64,000 bases of DNA from Streptomyces cyaneofuscatus (GTDB lineage: Bacteria; Actinomycetota; Actinomycetes; Streptomycetales; Streptomycetaceae), in assembly GCF_000718135.1 (NCBI RefSeq), contig NZ_JOEM01000032.1, positions 1-64,000 on the forward strand, written 5' to 3'. The notes under the pieces are model-generated. The model was not told the origin of the DNA, made no database searches, and worked only from the letters and a program-made list of their open reading frames with translations. Shown here one piece after another: positions 17,301 to 25,676 of this stretch. Position 1 is the first letter of the stretch. Every line of letters begins with the position of its first letter. A program made the position numbers and the translations under genes.

Positions 17301-17459
17301 CTGATCCTGAACGTGGCGATCGGCGGCAAGCTGCCGGCCGCGGACGGCGCGACGGCGGGGCCGGGCACCGAACCGGGGCATCCGATGCGGGTCGATCAGG
17401 TCACGGTGAAGGTCAGGGGCTCGGACTCCGGTCCGGTCAGGGGCGGCGGCTCGGGCTGA
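14400..17459 (+). CDS. acyltransferase-3 / SGNH / GH16 three-domain fusion
   Basis: 1019 residues from GTG 14400; ATG 14421, better placed after GAAAGG, is an alternative. An OafA-type membrane acyltransferase covers ~60-430: FRPDIEGLRAVAVL, GFVGVDVFFVISGYLITGLL, SLAVEEQFYLFW. An SGNH acyl-transfer domain follows (~490-725) with LLGDSHAGQW (Ser nucleophile ~520) and the DDAHLT Asp/His block (~704). A third region (~740-1010) is a glycoside hydrolase 16 domain with the catalytic E-x-D-x-x-E in GELDVMES (~875). O-acylation of a polysaccharide plus a beta-glucanase or transglycosylase is thus placed in one polypeptide. OafA-SGNH is common; I know of few with an attached GH16. It lies 13 bases after the glycosyltransferase, in an apparent operon. 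Confidence 0.9.
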   Translation: MLKGLAVMPFLLAPGPRRKTPGPRRKRSAPASTPPPVPPARRSGGESGPSPHRSTFRPDIEGLRAVAVLAVLAFHAEIPGLTGGFVGVDVFFVISGYLITGLLVREAISTGRIRLGDFFSRRARRLLPSAAVVLAAVAVAGAWLTVPLRRTDLEYDVLAAALSVANWRFVSQRTDYLAAGHDQSPLLHFWSLAVEEQFYLFWAPLLAVVVLCAARAVRRGRAVRAVVALVTGALVLGSFALSLHWTEHSVSLAYLGTPSRVWQFGVGALLALLPWHLLRGPRPLRLLCGWGGAAAIGWCVVAYDASTPYPGYAALVPTLATAAVILAAIPGRGERNVQGAYGVGRLLAGRAPRAVGRLSYNLYLWHWPVLVLAEARLGTLGWPARTALTLAAVLPALATMRWVEQPLRRSRTVSELPRRGLAVGVSAIVLPVALALVVGTATLHLMGPATPVDVKGLPPGAASGPSLLGAPSGDGPVVPNPVQARKDFPPDRNCQVAPEVTRSPECLFGAVDSPDRIVLLGDSHAGQWFSPMLALASQRGWALQELVKQGCPLPELAVDSPQLGRAYRECDTWRADALERLRTGPKPRLIVIASLNRYTADPELLAAAWEKTLKPLRAIGAPVVYVEDTPVPGKDIPACVSGAPDGAAACAFQRAEAVPADPLARRIAAGAVPGVRAIGVNQVLCPGDGPTCPAVRDRILLYRDDAHLTNVAAVVLTPRLERLLTDAGALPTAVTPAAPGDWTELLRDDFEGPAGSRPSPANWRYDLGTCYPGCPAPQWGTGEIETMTDSTDNVRLDGKGALEIVPTRKGDAWSSGRIETVRSDFAPPPGGVLRIEASIALPDVTGPKAAGYWPAFWTLGAELRDGYTGWPGVGELDVMESVNGRDTVFGSMHCGVLEGGPCKEPVGLTSGPQACATCRTEFHAYAVEVDLGAGEVRWYLDGRVYHRVSAGQMDAGTWKRAVDHGVFLILNVAIGGKLPAADGATAGPGTEPGHPMRVDQVTVKVRGSDSGPVRGGGSG

Positions 17460-18015
17460 GGCCCTCGACGGTGAGGGTGAAGAGGCGGTCGGCCTGGACG
17501 GCCGGTTCGGTGTGGTGCTCGGTGGCCAGGGCGATGCCGACGGCGAGGGTGATCAGGTCGTGGAAGGTGACGCCCGGCCTGACCGCCTCGTCGCGCAGGG
17601 CGCGGCGGAGCAGCGGGGTGGCCGCGGCTTCGAGCACCGCGCCGCAGGAGTGGCCCCCGGAGGGGTCGGCGGGGGCGTCGGTGGGGGGCTCGTAGGTGAG
17701 GGCGTCCGCGAGCCCCCGGGCGGAGACGGCGTACCGCACGAGGTCGTGGAGCCAGTCCAGCAGGGGGGCCCGGCTGTCGTCGGCGCGGGTCAGCTCGTGG
17801 GCGCGCTGACAGAGGGCCTGGATGCGTTCCTGGAAGACCGCTTCGAGGAGGGCCTGGCGGGTGGGGAAGTGGCGGCGCACGGTGGCGGAGCCGACGCCGG
17901 CGGTACGGGCGACCTGCTCCAGGGAGGCGGCGGCACCGTGCCGGGCGACCTCCGCCTCGGCCACGGCCAGGATGCGGCTGTAGTTGCGTCGGGCGTCCGA
18001 GCGCTGACCGGTCAC
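17437..18015 (-). CDS. TetR/AcrR-family regulator
   Basis: 192 residues from GTG 18015 (complement). The N-terminal TetR helix-turn-helix spans about residues 10-57, with SLEQVARTAGVGSATVRRHFPTRQALLEAVF. The C-terminal ligand domain is of the SBD-like type (LTRADDSRAPLLDWLHDLVRYAVSARGL). It is divergent from the NmrA-type gene at 18157, and the 141 bases between contain a perfect palindrome (18091-18111), so it probably represses that gene and itself. Its 3' end overlaps the last 23 bases of the convergent acyltransferase fusion gene. Confidence 0.9.
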   Translation of the reverse strand: MTGQRSDARRNYSRILAVAEAEVARHGAAASLEQVARTAGVGSATVRRHFPTRQALLEAVFQERIQALCQRAHELTRADDSRAPLLDWLHDLVRYAVSARGLADALTYEPPTDAPADPSGGHSCGAVLEAAATPLLRRALRDEAVRPGVTFHDLITLAVGIALATEHHTEPAVQADRLFTLTVEGLSPSRRP

Positions 18016-18030
18016 GTGCTCTCCGTTCTC

Positions 18031-18057
18031 TGCTTGCTCTGCTTGCTCTGCTTGCTA
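18031..18057. repeat. three tandem 9-base repeats upstream of tetR
   Basis: Three abutting copies, TGCTTGCTC twice (18031-18048) and TGCTTGCTA (18049-18057), lie 16 bases upstream of the tetR start codon. They fall in the tetR leader or promoter and could alter translation or transcription by copy number. Confidence 0.7.
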
Positions 18058-18090
18058 AGTGGTGGGCCCCGCCATATCGTAGCGAGGGTG

Positions 18091-18111
18091 AAACGGCGGG
18101 CCCCGCCGTTT
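18091..18111. promoter_or_regulatory. palindromic candidate TetR operator
   Basis: AAACGGCGGG and CCCGCCGTTT form perfect 10-base arms around a single C. A related half, GGTGGGCCCCGCC, lies upstream at 18061-18073. The position between the divergent tetR and NmrA-type genes suits a shared operator, although the arms could also form an RNA hairpin in the NmrA leader. Confidence 0.55.
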
Positions 18112-18156
18112 TGCCCGTTCGCGGTCCCGTCGACGATTGCCCGAGGAGACACGGCC

Positions 18157-19074
18157 ATGTCATCACCCTCTGCCCCCGTACTGGTCACCGGCGCCACCGG
18201 ACGCCAGGGAGGGGCGGTCACCCGAGCACTGCTGGCCGCCGGGGTGCCGGTGCGCGCGCTGGTCCGCGACCCGCACGCCCCGCGCGCGAAGGCCGTCGAG
18301 GCGCTGGGCGTCGAGCTGGTGACCGGAGACCTCTCCGACCGGTCCTCGCTGGATCCCGCCTGCGCGGGCGTCCGTGCCGTGTTCTCGGTGCAGATGCCGC
18401 CGATGGACGAGAGCGGGGCCGACTTCGCCGCGGAGCTGGCGCAGGCGACCCACCTGATCGAGGCGGCGCGGGCCGCGAGGGTGCCCCAGTTCGTCCAGTC
18501 CTCGACCAGCGGGGTCGGGCGGCACACGGAGACCCCGGGCTGGGCGGAGGGCCGCTGGGCGGCCATGGAGGGCTACTTCGCCACCAAGCAGGCGATCATG
18601 GAGAAGGTGCGCGGGGCGGGCTTCGCCCGCTGGACCGTGATCAAGCCCGCCTTCTTCATGGACAACCTGCCCCAACTGGCACCCCACGGGCCCGAGGGCG
18701 GCCTGGCGACGGTCCTGCTGCCGGACACGCCCCTGGCGCTGGTGGCGACGGAGGACATCGGCGCGGCCGCCGCCCACGCCGTTCTGGAGCCCGACCGCTT
18801 CCACGAGGTGGAGCTGGAGCTCGCCGGTGAGGTGCTCACCATGACGGAGGTCGCCCGGACGCTGTCCACCGCATGGGGCGTTCCGGTGGAGGCGCCCACC
18901 ATGAGCCTCGACGAGGCCCTCGCGGCCGGCATGCCCGCATGGGGCGCCGGACACGTCTGGAGCAACGCCATCCTCCAGCCCGCCCGCCCCGAACTCGCCC
19001 TGGAGCTCGGGATTCCGGTGACCACGTTCGCCGCCTGGGCGCAGAACCACCTGACGGCGGCCCGAGGAGCCTGA
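18157..19074 (+). CDS. NmrA-like NAD(P)-binding protein
   Basis: 305 residues from ATG 18157 behind a GAGGAG. The Rossmann nucleotide-binding motif VTGATGRQGGAVTRALL is at ~9-25, followed by VRALVRDPHAPRAKA and LVTGDLSDRSSL, the pattern of NmrA-like and atypical short-chain dehydrogenases. VQSSTSGVG (~115) replaces the catalytic Tyr region seen in true reductases, so it may be a redox sensor or a reductase of the quinone-oxidoreductase type. It is divergent from its probable TetR regulator. The substrate is unknown. Confidence 0.88.
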   Translation: MSSPSAPVLVTGATGRQGGAVTRALLAAGVPVRALVRDPHAPRAKAVEALGVELVTGDLSDRSSLDPACAGVRAVFSVQMPPMDESGADFAAELAQATHLIEAARAARVPQFVQSSTSGVGRHTETPGWAEGRWAAMEGYFATKQAIMEKVRGAGFARWTVIKPAFFMDNLPQLAPHGPEGGLATVLLPDTPLALVATEDIGAAAAHAVLEPDRFHEVELELAGEVLTMTEVARTLSTAWGVPVEAPTMSLDEALAAGMPAWGAGHVWSNAILQPARPELALELGIPVTTFAAWAQNHLTAARGA

Positions 19075-19219
19075 GGAACGGACAGCCGCGGCCGCCGGAC
19101 CCTACGCCGTACGCCGTGCGCCGCACCGGCCACGCGCGAGTCCCTCCCCCGTTACCCGGGGACCCGCGCGAGCCGTCGTGCGGGCCGAACGGTCGTACGA
19201 CACGGTCGGCCGGGGCCCG

Positions 19220-19241
19220 GAGCCGCACCGTGGTGCGGCTC
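19220..19241. terminator. hairpin between convergent genes
   Basis: GAGCCGCAC (19220-19228) pairs with GTGCGGCTC (19233-19241) around CGTG. It lies between the convergent NmrA-type and DUF418 genes and could terminate either. No U-tract follows, as is usual in Streptomyces. The rest of the 250-base gap shows nothing else. Confidence 0.5.
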
Positions 19242-19325
19242 TGTCCGGGCACCGGAAGTATCGCCTTCCGTCCGGGGAGGGGGCGAACGCTTTTCCGGGT
19301 GGATCCCGGCCGGGGAGCCGCCTGT

Positions 19326-20564
19326 TCAGCCGCGAGGGGCGGGCCGGCCCCACAACGTGACCGCGCGCAGCAGCCGCTCGACCGGGCCGAGCCGGTGGCG
19401 GCTCATCAGCCAGGCGGACGCCGCGAGTTGGAACCCGTAGAAGAGAAGTGTCCCGCCCAGCACTGCCGCCGCGCCGACCCGGCCGTACAGGGCGGCCCCG
19501 TAGCCCGTGAAGACGAGCGCCATCACCACCGACTGCGCAAGGTAGTTGGTGAGGGCCATGCGTCCGGCCGGGGCCAGCCGGGCGGCCAGGCGGGCGCCGC
19601 GCGGGGTGGTGAACCAGAGGAGCAGGCCGCTCGCGTACGCGGCGCTGAGCGCCGGTGCGGTCAGCATGCCGAGGATGAACGCCGGGATCTCCCAGCGGGC
19701 GCCCAGCGGCCCCACCGTGCCCGCCGCCATGAGCACCCCGCCGGGCAGGCCGACGGCCAGGCCCCAGAGGCAGACGCGCCGCAGCCGGGCCGTGCGGTCC
19801 GGGGTGCCGGTGTCCGCCAGGAGGCGGCGCCTGCCCGCGACGAACCCGGCGAGGAACGCGGCGACGACCATGCCGCCCATCATGAGGAGCCCGACAAGAA
19901 TGTCGCTCCAGGCGTCCATGTTGGCGCGGACCACGTCCGCCGGGCCGCCCCGGTACGCGGTGGTCAGCTCGGCCGCGGAGGCCGCGGAGGCCGCCAGGCC
20001 TTCGTCGCTCTCACCCGTGTCCACCAGGGCGACGGCCGCCCCGAGGAGCAGGTAGAGCCCGGCCACGACCCCGTACACCCGGAGCGCGGCACGCCACATC
20101 CTGGCCGGGTCGACGGCACGGGCGGCGAGGAGGATCAGGCCGAGGAGCGCGTACGTGGTGAGGATGTCGCCCGGGTACAGCAGGACCGCGTGCAGCGCGC
20201 CGAGCACGAACAGGCCGAGCAGGCGGCGCAGCATCCTCGGTGCGAAGGGGGCCCCGTCGCGTTCGGCCGCGTCCATCTGGAGGGTGAAGCTGTAGCCGAA
20301 GAGGAAGGAGAACAGCAGGTAGAACTTGGTCTGCACGAGCGCCATGACGAGCCAGTGCGCCACCTGGTCCAGACCACTGGCGGTCGGCCCGGCGCTGCCC
20401 CCGCTCAGCCCGTCGAGGCCGGACATCACGAGGACGTTGGCGAGGAGGATGCCGCAGAGCGCGAACCCGCGCAGCGCGTCGATCTCGACGATGCGGTGAA
20501 GCCTTGGGCTTACGGCGGCGGGCTCGATCGCCGCTGTGGGCCCGATGGTCTCCGGGCGCTTCAC
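19326..20564 (-). CDS. DUF418 membrane protein
   Basis: 412 residues from GTG 20564 (complement). An N-terminal RIVEIDALRGFALCGILLANV (~25-45) is the signature of the DUF418/YeiB family, and the C-terminal half has the conserved GRMALTNYLAQSV near residue 340. About ten membrane helices are predicted. The family is related to acyltransferase-3-type membrane proteins, but its reaction is unknown. Its GTG overlaps the TGA of the GPP34 gene by four bases (20561-20564), so the two are translationally coupled. Confidence 0.9.
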   Translation of the reverse strand: MKRPETIGPTAAIEPAAVSPRLHRIVEIDALRGFALCGILLANVLVMSGLDGLSGGSAGPTASGLDQVAHWLVMALVQTKFYLLFSFLFGYSFTLQMDAAERDGAPFAPRMLRRLLGLFVLGALHAVLLYPGDILTTYALLGLILLAARAVDPARMWRAALRVYGVVAGLYLLLGAAVALVDTGESDEGLAASAASAAELTTAYRGGPADVVRANMDAWSDILVGLLMMGGMVVAAFLAGFVAGRRRLLADTGTPDRTARLRRVCLWGLAVGLPGGVLMAAGTVGPLGARWEIPAFILGMLTAPALSAAYASGLLLWFTTPRGARLAARLAPAGRMALTNYLAQSVVMALVFTGYGAALYGRVGAAAVLGGTLLFYGFQLAASAWLMSRHRLGPVERLLRAVTLWGRPAPRG

Positions 20565-21226
20565 GGCACCACGGAGAGCACCGTCACCACGGTCACCGTG
20601 GAGATCGCGGCCTGGAGGTTGCGGATCGCCTCCCGGACGCTCACGCCCGCCCAGTGGCCGTCGGCGATCTCCGCCATGCGCGGGGTCACCTGCTTCTTCG
20701 GCAGGCCGGGGAAGGCCTGCGGGTGCATCCCGGTGGCGTGCACCAGGGCGACCAGTGCGCTCGTACGGGCGTCCGGCTCGGCCCCGTACAGCACCACCGC
20801 GGCCAGCCGGTCCCGCAGCTCGCGCTCGACGGAGCCGTCGGCCTCCGGGTAGCGGCGCACCGGGAAGACGCCGAGGGCCCGGTGGCGCTCCTCGGTCACC
20901 AGGCCGCGGGCGCAGAGGCTGTCCACGACGTCCTGCGAGCCCTTCGCGTGCTCCCGGGTCAGCCACTCGACCACCTTGCGGCTGCTGGAGGCCCCGTGGA
21001 CCCAGCGCGTCAGCCGGTCGAGCCGTCCGTCGAGGAGGGAGTCGCCGGTCGGGGTCGGGTCGAAGACCTCGACGCGACCGCCCTTCACCGTGACGCGGCC
21101 TGCCATGACCAGCTCCAGGAGCATGCCCGCGGCCACGCCCCAGCGCGCCGCCGACTCCCCCTTCGCCGCGCCCGTCGTGTCGTCCAGCGACAGCAGCATG
21201 ATCTCTTCGCCCAGCGAGACGGCCAT
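20561..21226 (-). CDS. GPP34 (GOLPH3-like) phosphoprotein
   Basis: 221 residues from ATG 21226 (complement). It starts SLGEEIMLLSLDDTTG, the usual opening of actinobacterial GPP34 proteins, continues with AAGMLLELVMAGRV (~30-43), and ends in a hydrophobic helix (ISTVTVVTVLSVV). GPP34 proteins in eukaryotes bind phosphatidylinositol-4-phosphate at the Golgi; the bacterial members have no settled role. It is coupled by a 4-base overlap to the DUF418 membrane protein, suggesting a membrane-associated pair. The frame stays open far upstream, but that DNA encodes the TetR gene in another frame. Confidence 0.88.
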   Translation of the reverse strand: MAVSLGEEIMLLSLDDTTGAAKGESAARWGVAAGMLLELVMAGRVTVKGGRVEVFDPTPTGDSLLDGRLDRLTRWVHGASSSRKVVEWLTREHAKGSQDVVDSLCARGLVTEERHRALGVFPVRRYPEADGSVERELRDRLAAVVLYGAEPDARTSALVALVHATGMHPQAFPGLPKKQVTPRMAEIADGHWAGVSVREAIRNLQAAISTVTVVTVLSVVP

Positions 21227-21333
21227 GGTCAGGCTCCCCCGTGCTCTCTTCGTCCCGATCGGTCTCTTCGTCCTGCCTGATCGGACAGACGTGAAGAACG
21301 CGCCCGGGGTTGCCCTACGACGGAAACTCCTGC

Positions 21334-21978
21334 TCAGGAAGGGTCCACGACCACCGCACGGGAGGGGTCCACCGCCGCCGCGAACGCCCCGCGCGCCAGC
21401 CGGTGCAGCAGCGCGGCGGTGGCCTCGCGGCCGGGGCGGGCCTCCGGGCGGGCCAGGTGCGGGGTGGAGTTCAGCAGGCCGAAGACGGCGTGCACGGTGA
21501 CGCGGGCCTCGTTCTCGGGCAGGCCGGGGTAGAGGGCGCGGACGACGCCCACCCAGACCTCGACGTACTCGCGCTGGAGCCGCCGCACCCGCTTGCGGTC
21601 CGTGTCGCGCAGCCGGTCCAGCTCGCGGTCGTGGAGGGTGATGAGGGGGCGGTCGTCGAGGGCGAAGTCGATGTGGCCCTCGATGAGCGCGTCCAGGAGC
21701 GCCTCCGGGGAGCCGTCGCCCCGCGACGCGTCCTCCGACACCCGCAGGCGGCCGCCGTCCAGCAGCCGCTCGCTGATGCCGACCAGCAGTTCGGCGAGCA
21801 TCGCGTCCTTGCCGGGGAAGTGGCGGTAGAGGCCGGGTCCGCTGATACCGACCGCAGCGCCTATCTCGTCGACGCCGACACCGTGGAAGCCGCGCTCGGC
21901 GAAGAGGCGTGCGGCCTCCCGCAGGATCTGCTCGCGGCGGGTGGGGGCCGCGACGCGGGCGGCGGCATGGGTGCTCAT
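21334..21978 (-). CDS. TetR regulator of the acyl-CoA carboxylase operon
   Basis: 214 residues from ATG 21978 (complement). The helix-turn-helix (~14-60) reads ILREAARLFAERGFHGVGVDEIGAAVGIS and LYRHFPGKDAML; the C-terminal part is a helical ligand domain. It is divergent from the carboxylase operon and separated from it by 121 bases with two copies of a 16-base near-palindrome. This arrangement suggests autoregulation and repression of the operon, with a branched-chain acyl-CoA as the likely inducer by analogy with other actinobacterial TetR proteins of acyl-CoA pathways. As I recall, the orthologous gene in S. coelicolor holds the same position. Confidence 0.92.
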   Translation of the reverse strand: MSTHAAARVAAPTRREQILREAARLFAERGFHGVGVDEIGAAVGISGPGLYRHFPGKDAMLAELLVGISERLLDGGRLRVSEDASRGDGSPEALLDALIEGHIDFALDDRPLITLHDRELDRLRDTDRKRVRRLQREYVEVWVGVVRALYPGLPENEARVTVHAVFGLLNSTPHLARPEARPGREATAALLHRLARGAFAAAVDPSRAVVVDPS

Positions 21979-22001
21979 GAGGATTCATTCTAGACAGGGT
22001 C

Positions 22002-22017
22002 GTTAGCGCTCGTTAAC
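22002..22017. promoter_or_regulatory. TetR operator copy 1
   Basis: GTTAGCGCTCGTTAAC, an imperfect inverted repeat. It differs at two positions from the copy at 22031-22046. It lies 24 bases upstream of the tetR start and 83 bases upstream of the carboxylase gene, the right place to control both. Confidence 0.75.
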
Positions 22018-22030
22018 CTGAGGGAAACGC

Positions 22031-22046
22031 GTTAACGCTCATTAAC
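22031..22046. promoter_or_regulatory. TetR operator copy 2
   Basis: GTTAACGCTCATTAAC, whose reverse complement GTTAATGAGCGTTAAC is nearly the same sequence. Start-to-start spacing to copy 1 is 29 bases, just under three helical turns, so two dimers could sit on nearly the same face of the DNA. Confidence 0.75.
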
Positions 22047-22099
22047 AGCAGACGGACATCACGCACATGATCGCGGTACGGGCAAGGGGGCTCGACACG

Positions 22100-23722
22100 A
22101 TGCAGCAGGCACCGGTCCTGGCGAGCGCGGCCGATCCCGCCTCGGAGGCCTGGCAGGCCAACGAGGCGGCGCATCACGCGCTCGTCGACGAGCTGGCGGC
22201 ACGGCTCGCCACGGCACGGCTGGGCGGGGGTGAGAAGGCGCGGGCCCGCCATGAGGCGCGCGGCAAGCTGCTCCCCCGGGACCGGGTGGACGCCCTCCTC
22301 GACCCGGGTTCGCCGTTCCTGGAGCTGGCCCCGCTGGCGGCGAACGGGATGTACGGGGACCAGGCCCCCGCCGCCGGCGTCATCGCGGGCATCGGGCGGG
22401 TCTCCGGCCGCGAGTGCGTGATCGTCGCCAATGACGCGACCGTCAAGGGCGGCACGTACTACCCGCTGACCGTGAAGAAGCACCTGCGCGCCCAGGAAGT
22501 GGCGCTGGAGAACCGGCTCCCCTGCCTCTACCTGGTCGACTCGGGCGGCGCCTTCCTGCCGATGCAGGACGAGGTGTTCCCCGACCGGGACCACTTCGGG
22601 CGGATCTTCTACAACCAGGCCCGCATGTCGGCGGCGGGCATTCCGCAGATCGCGGCGGTGCTGGGCTCCTGCACGGCGGGCGGGGCGTACGTCCCGGCGA
22701 TGAGCGACGAGGCCGTCATCGTGCGCAACCAGGGCACGATCTTCCTCGGCGGCCCGCCGCTGGTGAAGGCCGCGACCGGTGAGGTCGTCACGGCGGAGGA
22801 GCTGGGCGGCGGCGAGGTCCACTCCCGGATCTCCGGCGTCACCGACCACCTCGCGGAGGACGACGCGCACGCCCTGCGGATCGTCCGCAACATCGTGGCC
22901 ACCCTCCCGGACCGGGCGCCCCTCCCCTGGTCGGTCGAGCCGGCCGAGGAGCCGAAGGCCGACCCGGCGGGGCTGTACGGGGCGGTCCCGGTGGACTCCC
23001 GGACGCCGTACGACGTACGCGAGGTCATCGCCCGGGTGGTCGACGGCTCCCGCTTCCAGGAGTTCAAGGCGGAGTACGGGCAGACGCTGATCACCGGCTT
23101 CGCCCGCATCCACGGCCACCCGGTCGGGATCGTCGCGAACAACGGGATCCTGTTCGCCGAGTCGGCCCAGAAGGGCGCCCACTTCATCGAGCTGTGCGAC
23201 CAGCGCGGCATCCCGCTCGTCTTCCTCCAGAACATCTCCGGCTTCATGGTCGGCAAGGACTACGAGCACGGCGGTATCGCCAAGCACGGCGCCAAGATGG
23301 TCACCGCCGTCGCCACCACCCGCGTGCCGAAGCTGACGGTCGTCGTCGGCGGTTCGTACGGGGCGGGCAACTACTCGATGTGCGGCCGGGCCTACAGCCC
23401 CCGCTTCCTGTGGATGTGGCCCAACGCCAAGATCTCCGTCATGGGCGGCGAGCAGGCGGCCTCCGTGCTGGCCACCGTCAAGCGCGACCAGCTCGGCGAC
23501 GACTGGAGCGCCGAGGACGAAGAAACGTTCAAGGCCCCGATCCGCGCCCAGTACGAGACCCAGGGCAACGCGTACTACGCCACCGCCCGGCTCTGGGACG
23601 ACGGCGTGATCGACCCCGTGGACACCCGCCAGGTGCTGGGCCTCGCCCTCACGGCCTGCGCCAATGCCCCGCTGCCGCAGAAGGACCCGGCCGGTCCCGG
23701 CTTCGGCGTCTTCCGGATGTGA
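22100..23722 (+). CDS. acyl-CoA carboxylase carboxyltransferase (methylcrotonyl type)
   Basis: 540 residues from ATG 22100 (GGGGG at 22086-22090); ATG 22067 is an alternative start. It is a carboxyltransferase of the AccD/PccB/MccB type: an N-terminal crotonase-like half with [18 protein letters not shown] and [18 protein letters not shown] (~185-205), and a C-terminal half with [19 protein letters not shown] and [25 protein letters not shown]. The DSGGAFLP and [11 protein letters not shown] motifs favour methylcrotonyl-CoA carboxylase over acetyl- or propionyl-CoA carboxylase. It should transfer CO2 from biotin on the next gene's product to 3-methylcrotonyl-CoA in leucine degradation. Confidence 0.9.
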   Translation: MQQAPVLASAADPASEAWQANEAAHHALVDELAARLATARLGGGEKARARHEARGKLLPRDRVDALLDPGSPFLELAPLAANGMYGDQAPAAGVIAGIGRVSGRECVIVANDATVKGGTYYPLTVKKHLRAQEVALENRLPCLYLVDSGGAFLPMQDEVFPDRDHFGRIFYNQARMSAAGIPQIAAVLGSCTAGGAYVPAMSDEAVIVRNQGTIFLGGPPLVKAATGEVVTAEELGGGEVHSRISGVTDHLAEDDAHALRIVRNIVATLPDRAPLPWSVEPAEEPKADPAGLYGAVPVDSRTPYDVREVIARVVDGSRFQEFKAEYGQTLITGFARIHGHPVGIVANNGILFAESAQKGAHFIELCDQRGIPLVFLQNISGFMVGKDYEHGGIAKHGAKMVTAVATTRVPKLTVVVGGSYGAGNYSMCGRAYSPRFLWMWPNAKISVMGGEQAASVLATVKRDQLGDDWSAEDEETFKAPIRAQYETQGNAYYATARLWDDGVIDPVDTRQVLGLALTACANAPLPQKDPAGPGFGVFRM

Positions 23723-23729
23723 GGAACAG

Positions 23730-25676
23730 ATGACGACGATGTTCGACACCGTTCTGGTCGCCAACCGCGGCGAGATCGCCGTCCGGGTGATCCGGACCCT
23801 GCGCGAGCTGGGGGTGCGCTCGGTCGCGGTCTTCAGCGACGCGGACGCGGACGCCCGGCATGTACGGGAGGCGGATACGGCGGTACGAATCGGCCCGCCG
23901 CCGGCCGCCGAGAGCTACCTGTCGGTCCCGGCGCTCCTGGAGGCGGCCCGCCGCACGGGCGCGCAGGCCGTCCACCCCGGCTACGGATTCCTCGCGGAGA
24001 ACGCCGAGTTCGCCGCCGCCTGTACGGACGCGGGCCTGGTCTTCATCGGCCCGCCCGCCTCCGCGATCTCCCTCATGGGCGACAAGATCCGGGCCAAGGA
24101 GACGGTCGCGGCGTACGGCGTCCCGGTGGTCCCCGGCTCCTCCGGCAGCGGCTTGACCGATGCCCAACTGGAGTCGGCGGCAAGGGAGATCGGCACCCCG
24201 GTCCTCCTCAAGCCCTCTGCGGGCGGCGGCGGCAAGGGCATGCGCCTGGTCCGGGACGCGGCGGCGCTGGCGGAGGAGATCGCGGCGGCGCGGCGCGAGG
24301 CCAGGGCCTCGTTCGGCGACGACACCCTCCTCGTGGAGCGGTGGATCGACCGCCCGCGCCACATCGAGATCCAGGTGCTGGCCGACGCCCACGGCAACGT
24401 GATCCACCTGGGTGAGCGCGAGTGCTCGCTCCAGCGCCGCCACCAGAAGATCATCGAGGAGGCTCCGTCCGTCCTCCTCACTCCGGAAACGCGGGCGGCG
24501 ATGGGCGAGGCGGCCGTGCAGGCGGCGCGCAGCTGCGGCTATGTCGGCGCGGGGACGGTGGAGTTCATCGTCCCGGGCAACGACCCGGCCTCGTACTACT
24601 TCATGGAGATGAACACCCGCCTCCAGGTCGAGCACCCGGTCACCGAGCTCATCACCGGTCTGGACCTGGTGGAGTGGCAGCTGCGGGTGGCCTCGGGCGA
24701 GCAACTCCCGTACGCGCAAGCGGACATCAGCCTGACCGGCTGGGCGATCGAGGCCCGCGTCTGCGCCGAGGACCCGTCCCGGGGCTTTCTGCCCTCCGGC
24801 GGTACGGTGCTGGCGCTGCGCGAGCCGCAGGGCGGCGGGGTGCGGACGGACTCGGGGCTCAGCGAGGGCGTGCCGGTGGGCAGCCTGTACGACCCGATGC
24901 TGTCGAAGGTCATCGCGTACGGCCCCGACCGCGCGACCGCCATCCGCAAGCTGCGGGCGGCCCTCGCGGACACGGTGATCCTGGGCGTCCCGACCAACGC
25001 GGGCTTCCTGCGCCGCCTGCTGGCCCACCCGGACGTGGTCTCCGGCAACCTGGACACGGGGCTGGTGGAGCGCGAGGCGGAGGGCCTGGTGCCGGACGGG
25101 GTTCCGGACGAGGTGTACGCGGCGGCCGCGGCGGTGCGGCGGGAGGCGCTGGAGCCCCGGCCGGACGCGGGGGGCTGGACGGACCCGTTCTCGGTGCCGA
25201 GCGGCTGGCGTACGGGGGGTGTGCGGGCGCCGTTGGCGTTCCCGCTGCGGGTGCCGGGCGCGGACCCGGTGGCGTACGAGGCTCCGGCGGGCGCTGTGGT
25301 CACACCCGACCGCGTCACCGTCGAACTCGACGGCACGGTGGGCCACTTCCACCGCTCCGGCGACTGGCTCGGCCGGGACGGCGACACCTGGCACGTCCAG
25401 GACCACGACCCGGTGGAGGCGTCCCTGAGCGGGGCGGGCCGGAGCGGGGCGGACACGCTGGCGGCACCGATGCCGGGCACGGTCACGGTGGTGAAGGTGG
25501 CCGTGGGCGACGAGGTCGAGGCGGGCCAGAGCTTGCTCGTGGTGGAGGCGATGAAGATGGAGCACGTGATCTCGGCCCCGCACGCGGGGACGGTCACCGA
25601 GCTGGACGTCACGGCGGGCGCGACGGTGGCGATGGACCAGATCCTGGCGGTTGTAGCCCCTCGGGAGGACTCATGA
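23730..25676 (+). CDS. biotin-dependent carboxylase alpha subunit
   Basis: 648 residues from ATG 23730, seven bases after the previous stop, with GAGGAA. The biotin carboxylase domain (~4-450) starts [20 protein letters not shown], has the ATP-grasp loop [13 protein letters not shown] (~162-174) and catalytic [14 protein letters not shown] (~292-305). The C-terminal biotinyl domain (~570-645) carries [11 protein letters not shown], where the second Lys is biotinylated. Together with the upstream subunit it forms a carboxylase, most likely for 3-methylcrotonyl-CoA. The stop overlaps the ATG of the lyase gene (ATGA, 25673-25676). Confidence 0.94.
   Translation: MTTMFDTVLVANRGEIAVRVIRTLRELGVRSVAVFSDADADARHVREADTAVRIGPPPAAESYLSVPALLEAARRTGAQAVHPGYGFLAENAEFAAACTDAGLVFIGPPASAISLMGDKIRAKETVAAYGVPVVPGSSGSGLTDAQLESAAREIGTPVLLKPSAGGGGKGMRLVRDAAALAEEIAAARREARASFGDDTLLVERWIDRPRHIEIQVLADAHGNVIHLGERECSLQRRHQKIIEEAPSVLLTPETRAAMGEAAVQAARSCGYVGAGTVEFIVPGNDPASYYFMEMNTRLQVEHPVTELITGLDLVEWQLRVASGEQLPYAQADISLTGWAIEARVCAEDPSRGFLPSGGTVLALREPQGGGVRTDSGLSEGVPVGSLYDPMLSKVIAYGPDRATAIRKLRAALADTVILGVPTNAGFLRRLLAHPDVVSGNLDTGLVEREAEGLVPDGVPDEVYAAAAAVRREALEPRPDAGGWTDPFSVPSGWRTGGVRAPLAFPLRVPGADPVAYEAPAGAVVTPDRVTVELDGTVGHFHRSGDWLGRDGDTWHVQDHDPVEASLSGAGRSGADTLAAPMPGTVTVVKVAVGDEVEAGQSLLVVEAMKMEHVISAPHAGTVTELDVTAGATVAMDQILAVVAPREDS

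Noticed and set aside
18031..18057. CRISPR-like array
   Set aside because: The repeats are only nine bases, abut each other and have no spacers; no cas genes are present in the window.
22013..23764. 583-codon - strand open frame
   Set aside because: It is antisense to the carboxyltransferase gene and has no recognisable motif; long antisense frames are normal at this GC.
24422..25672. Upstream part of the 740-residue open frame ending at 26644
   Set aside because: It is an out-of-frame shadow of the biotin carboxylase gene; the lyase starts at ATG 25673 with an ATGA overlap.
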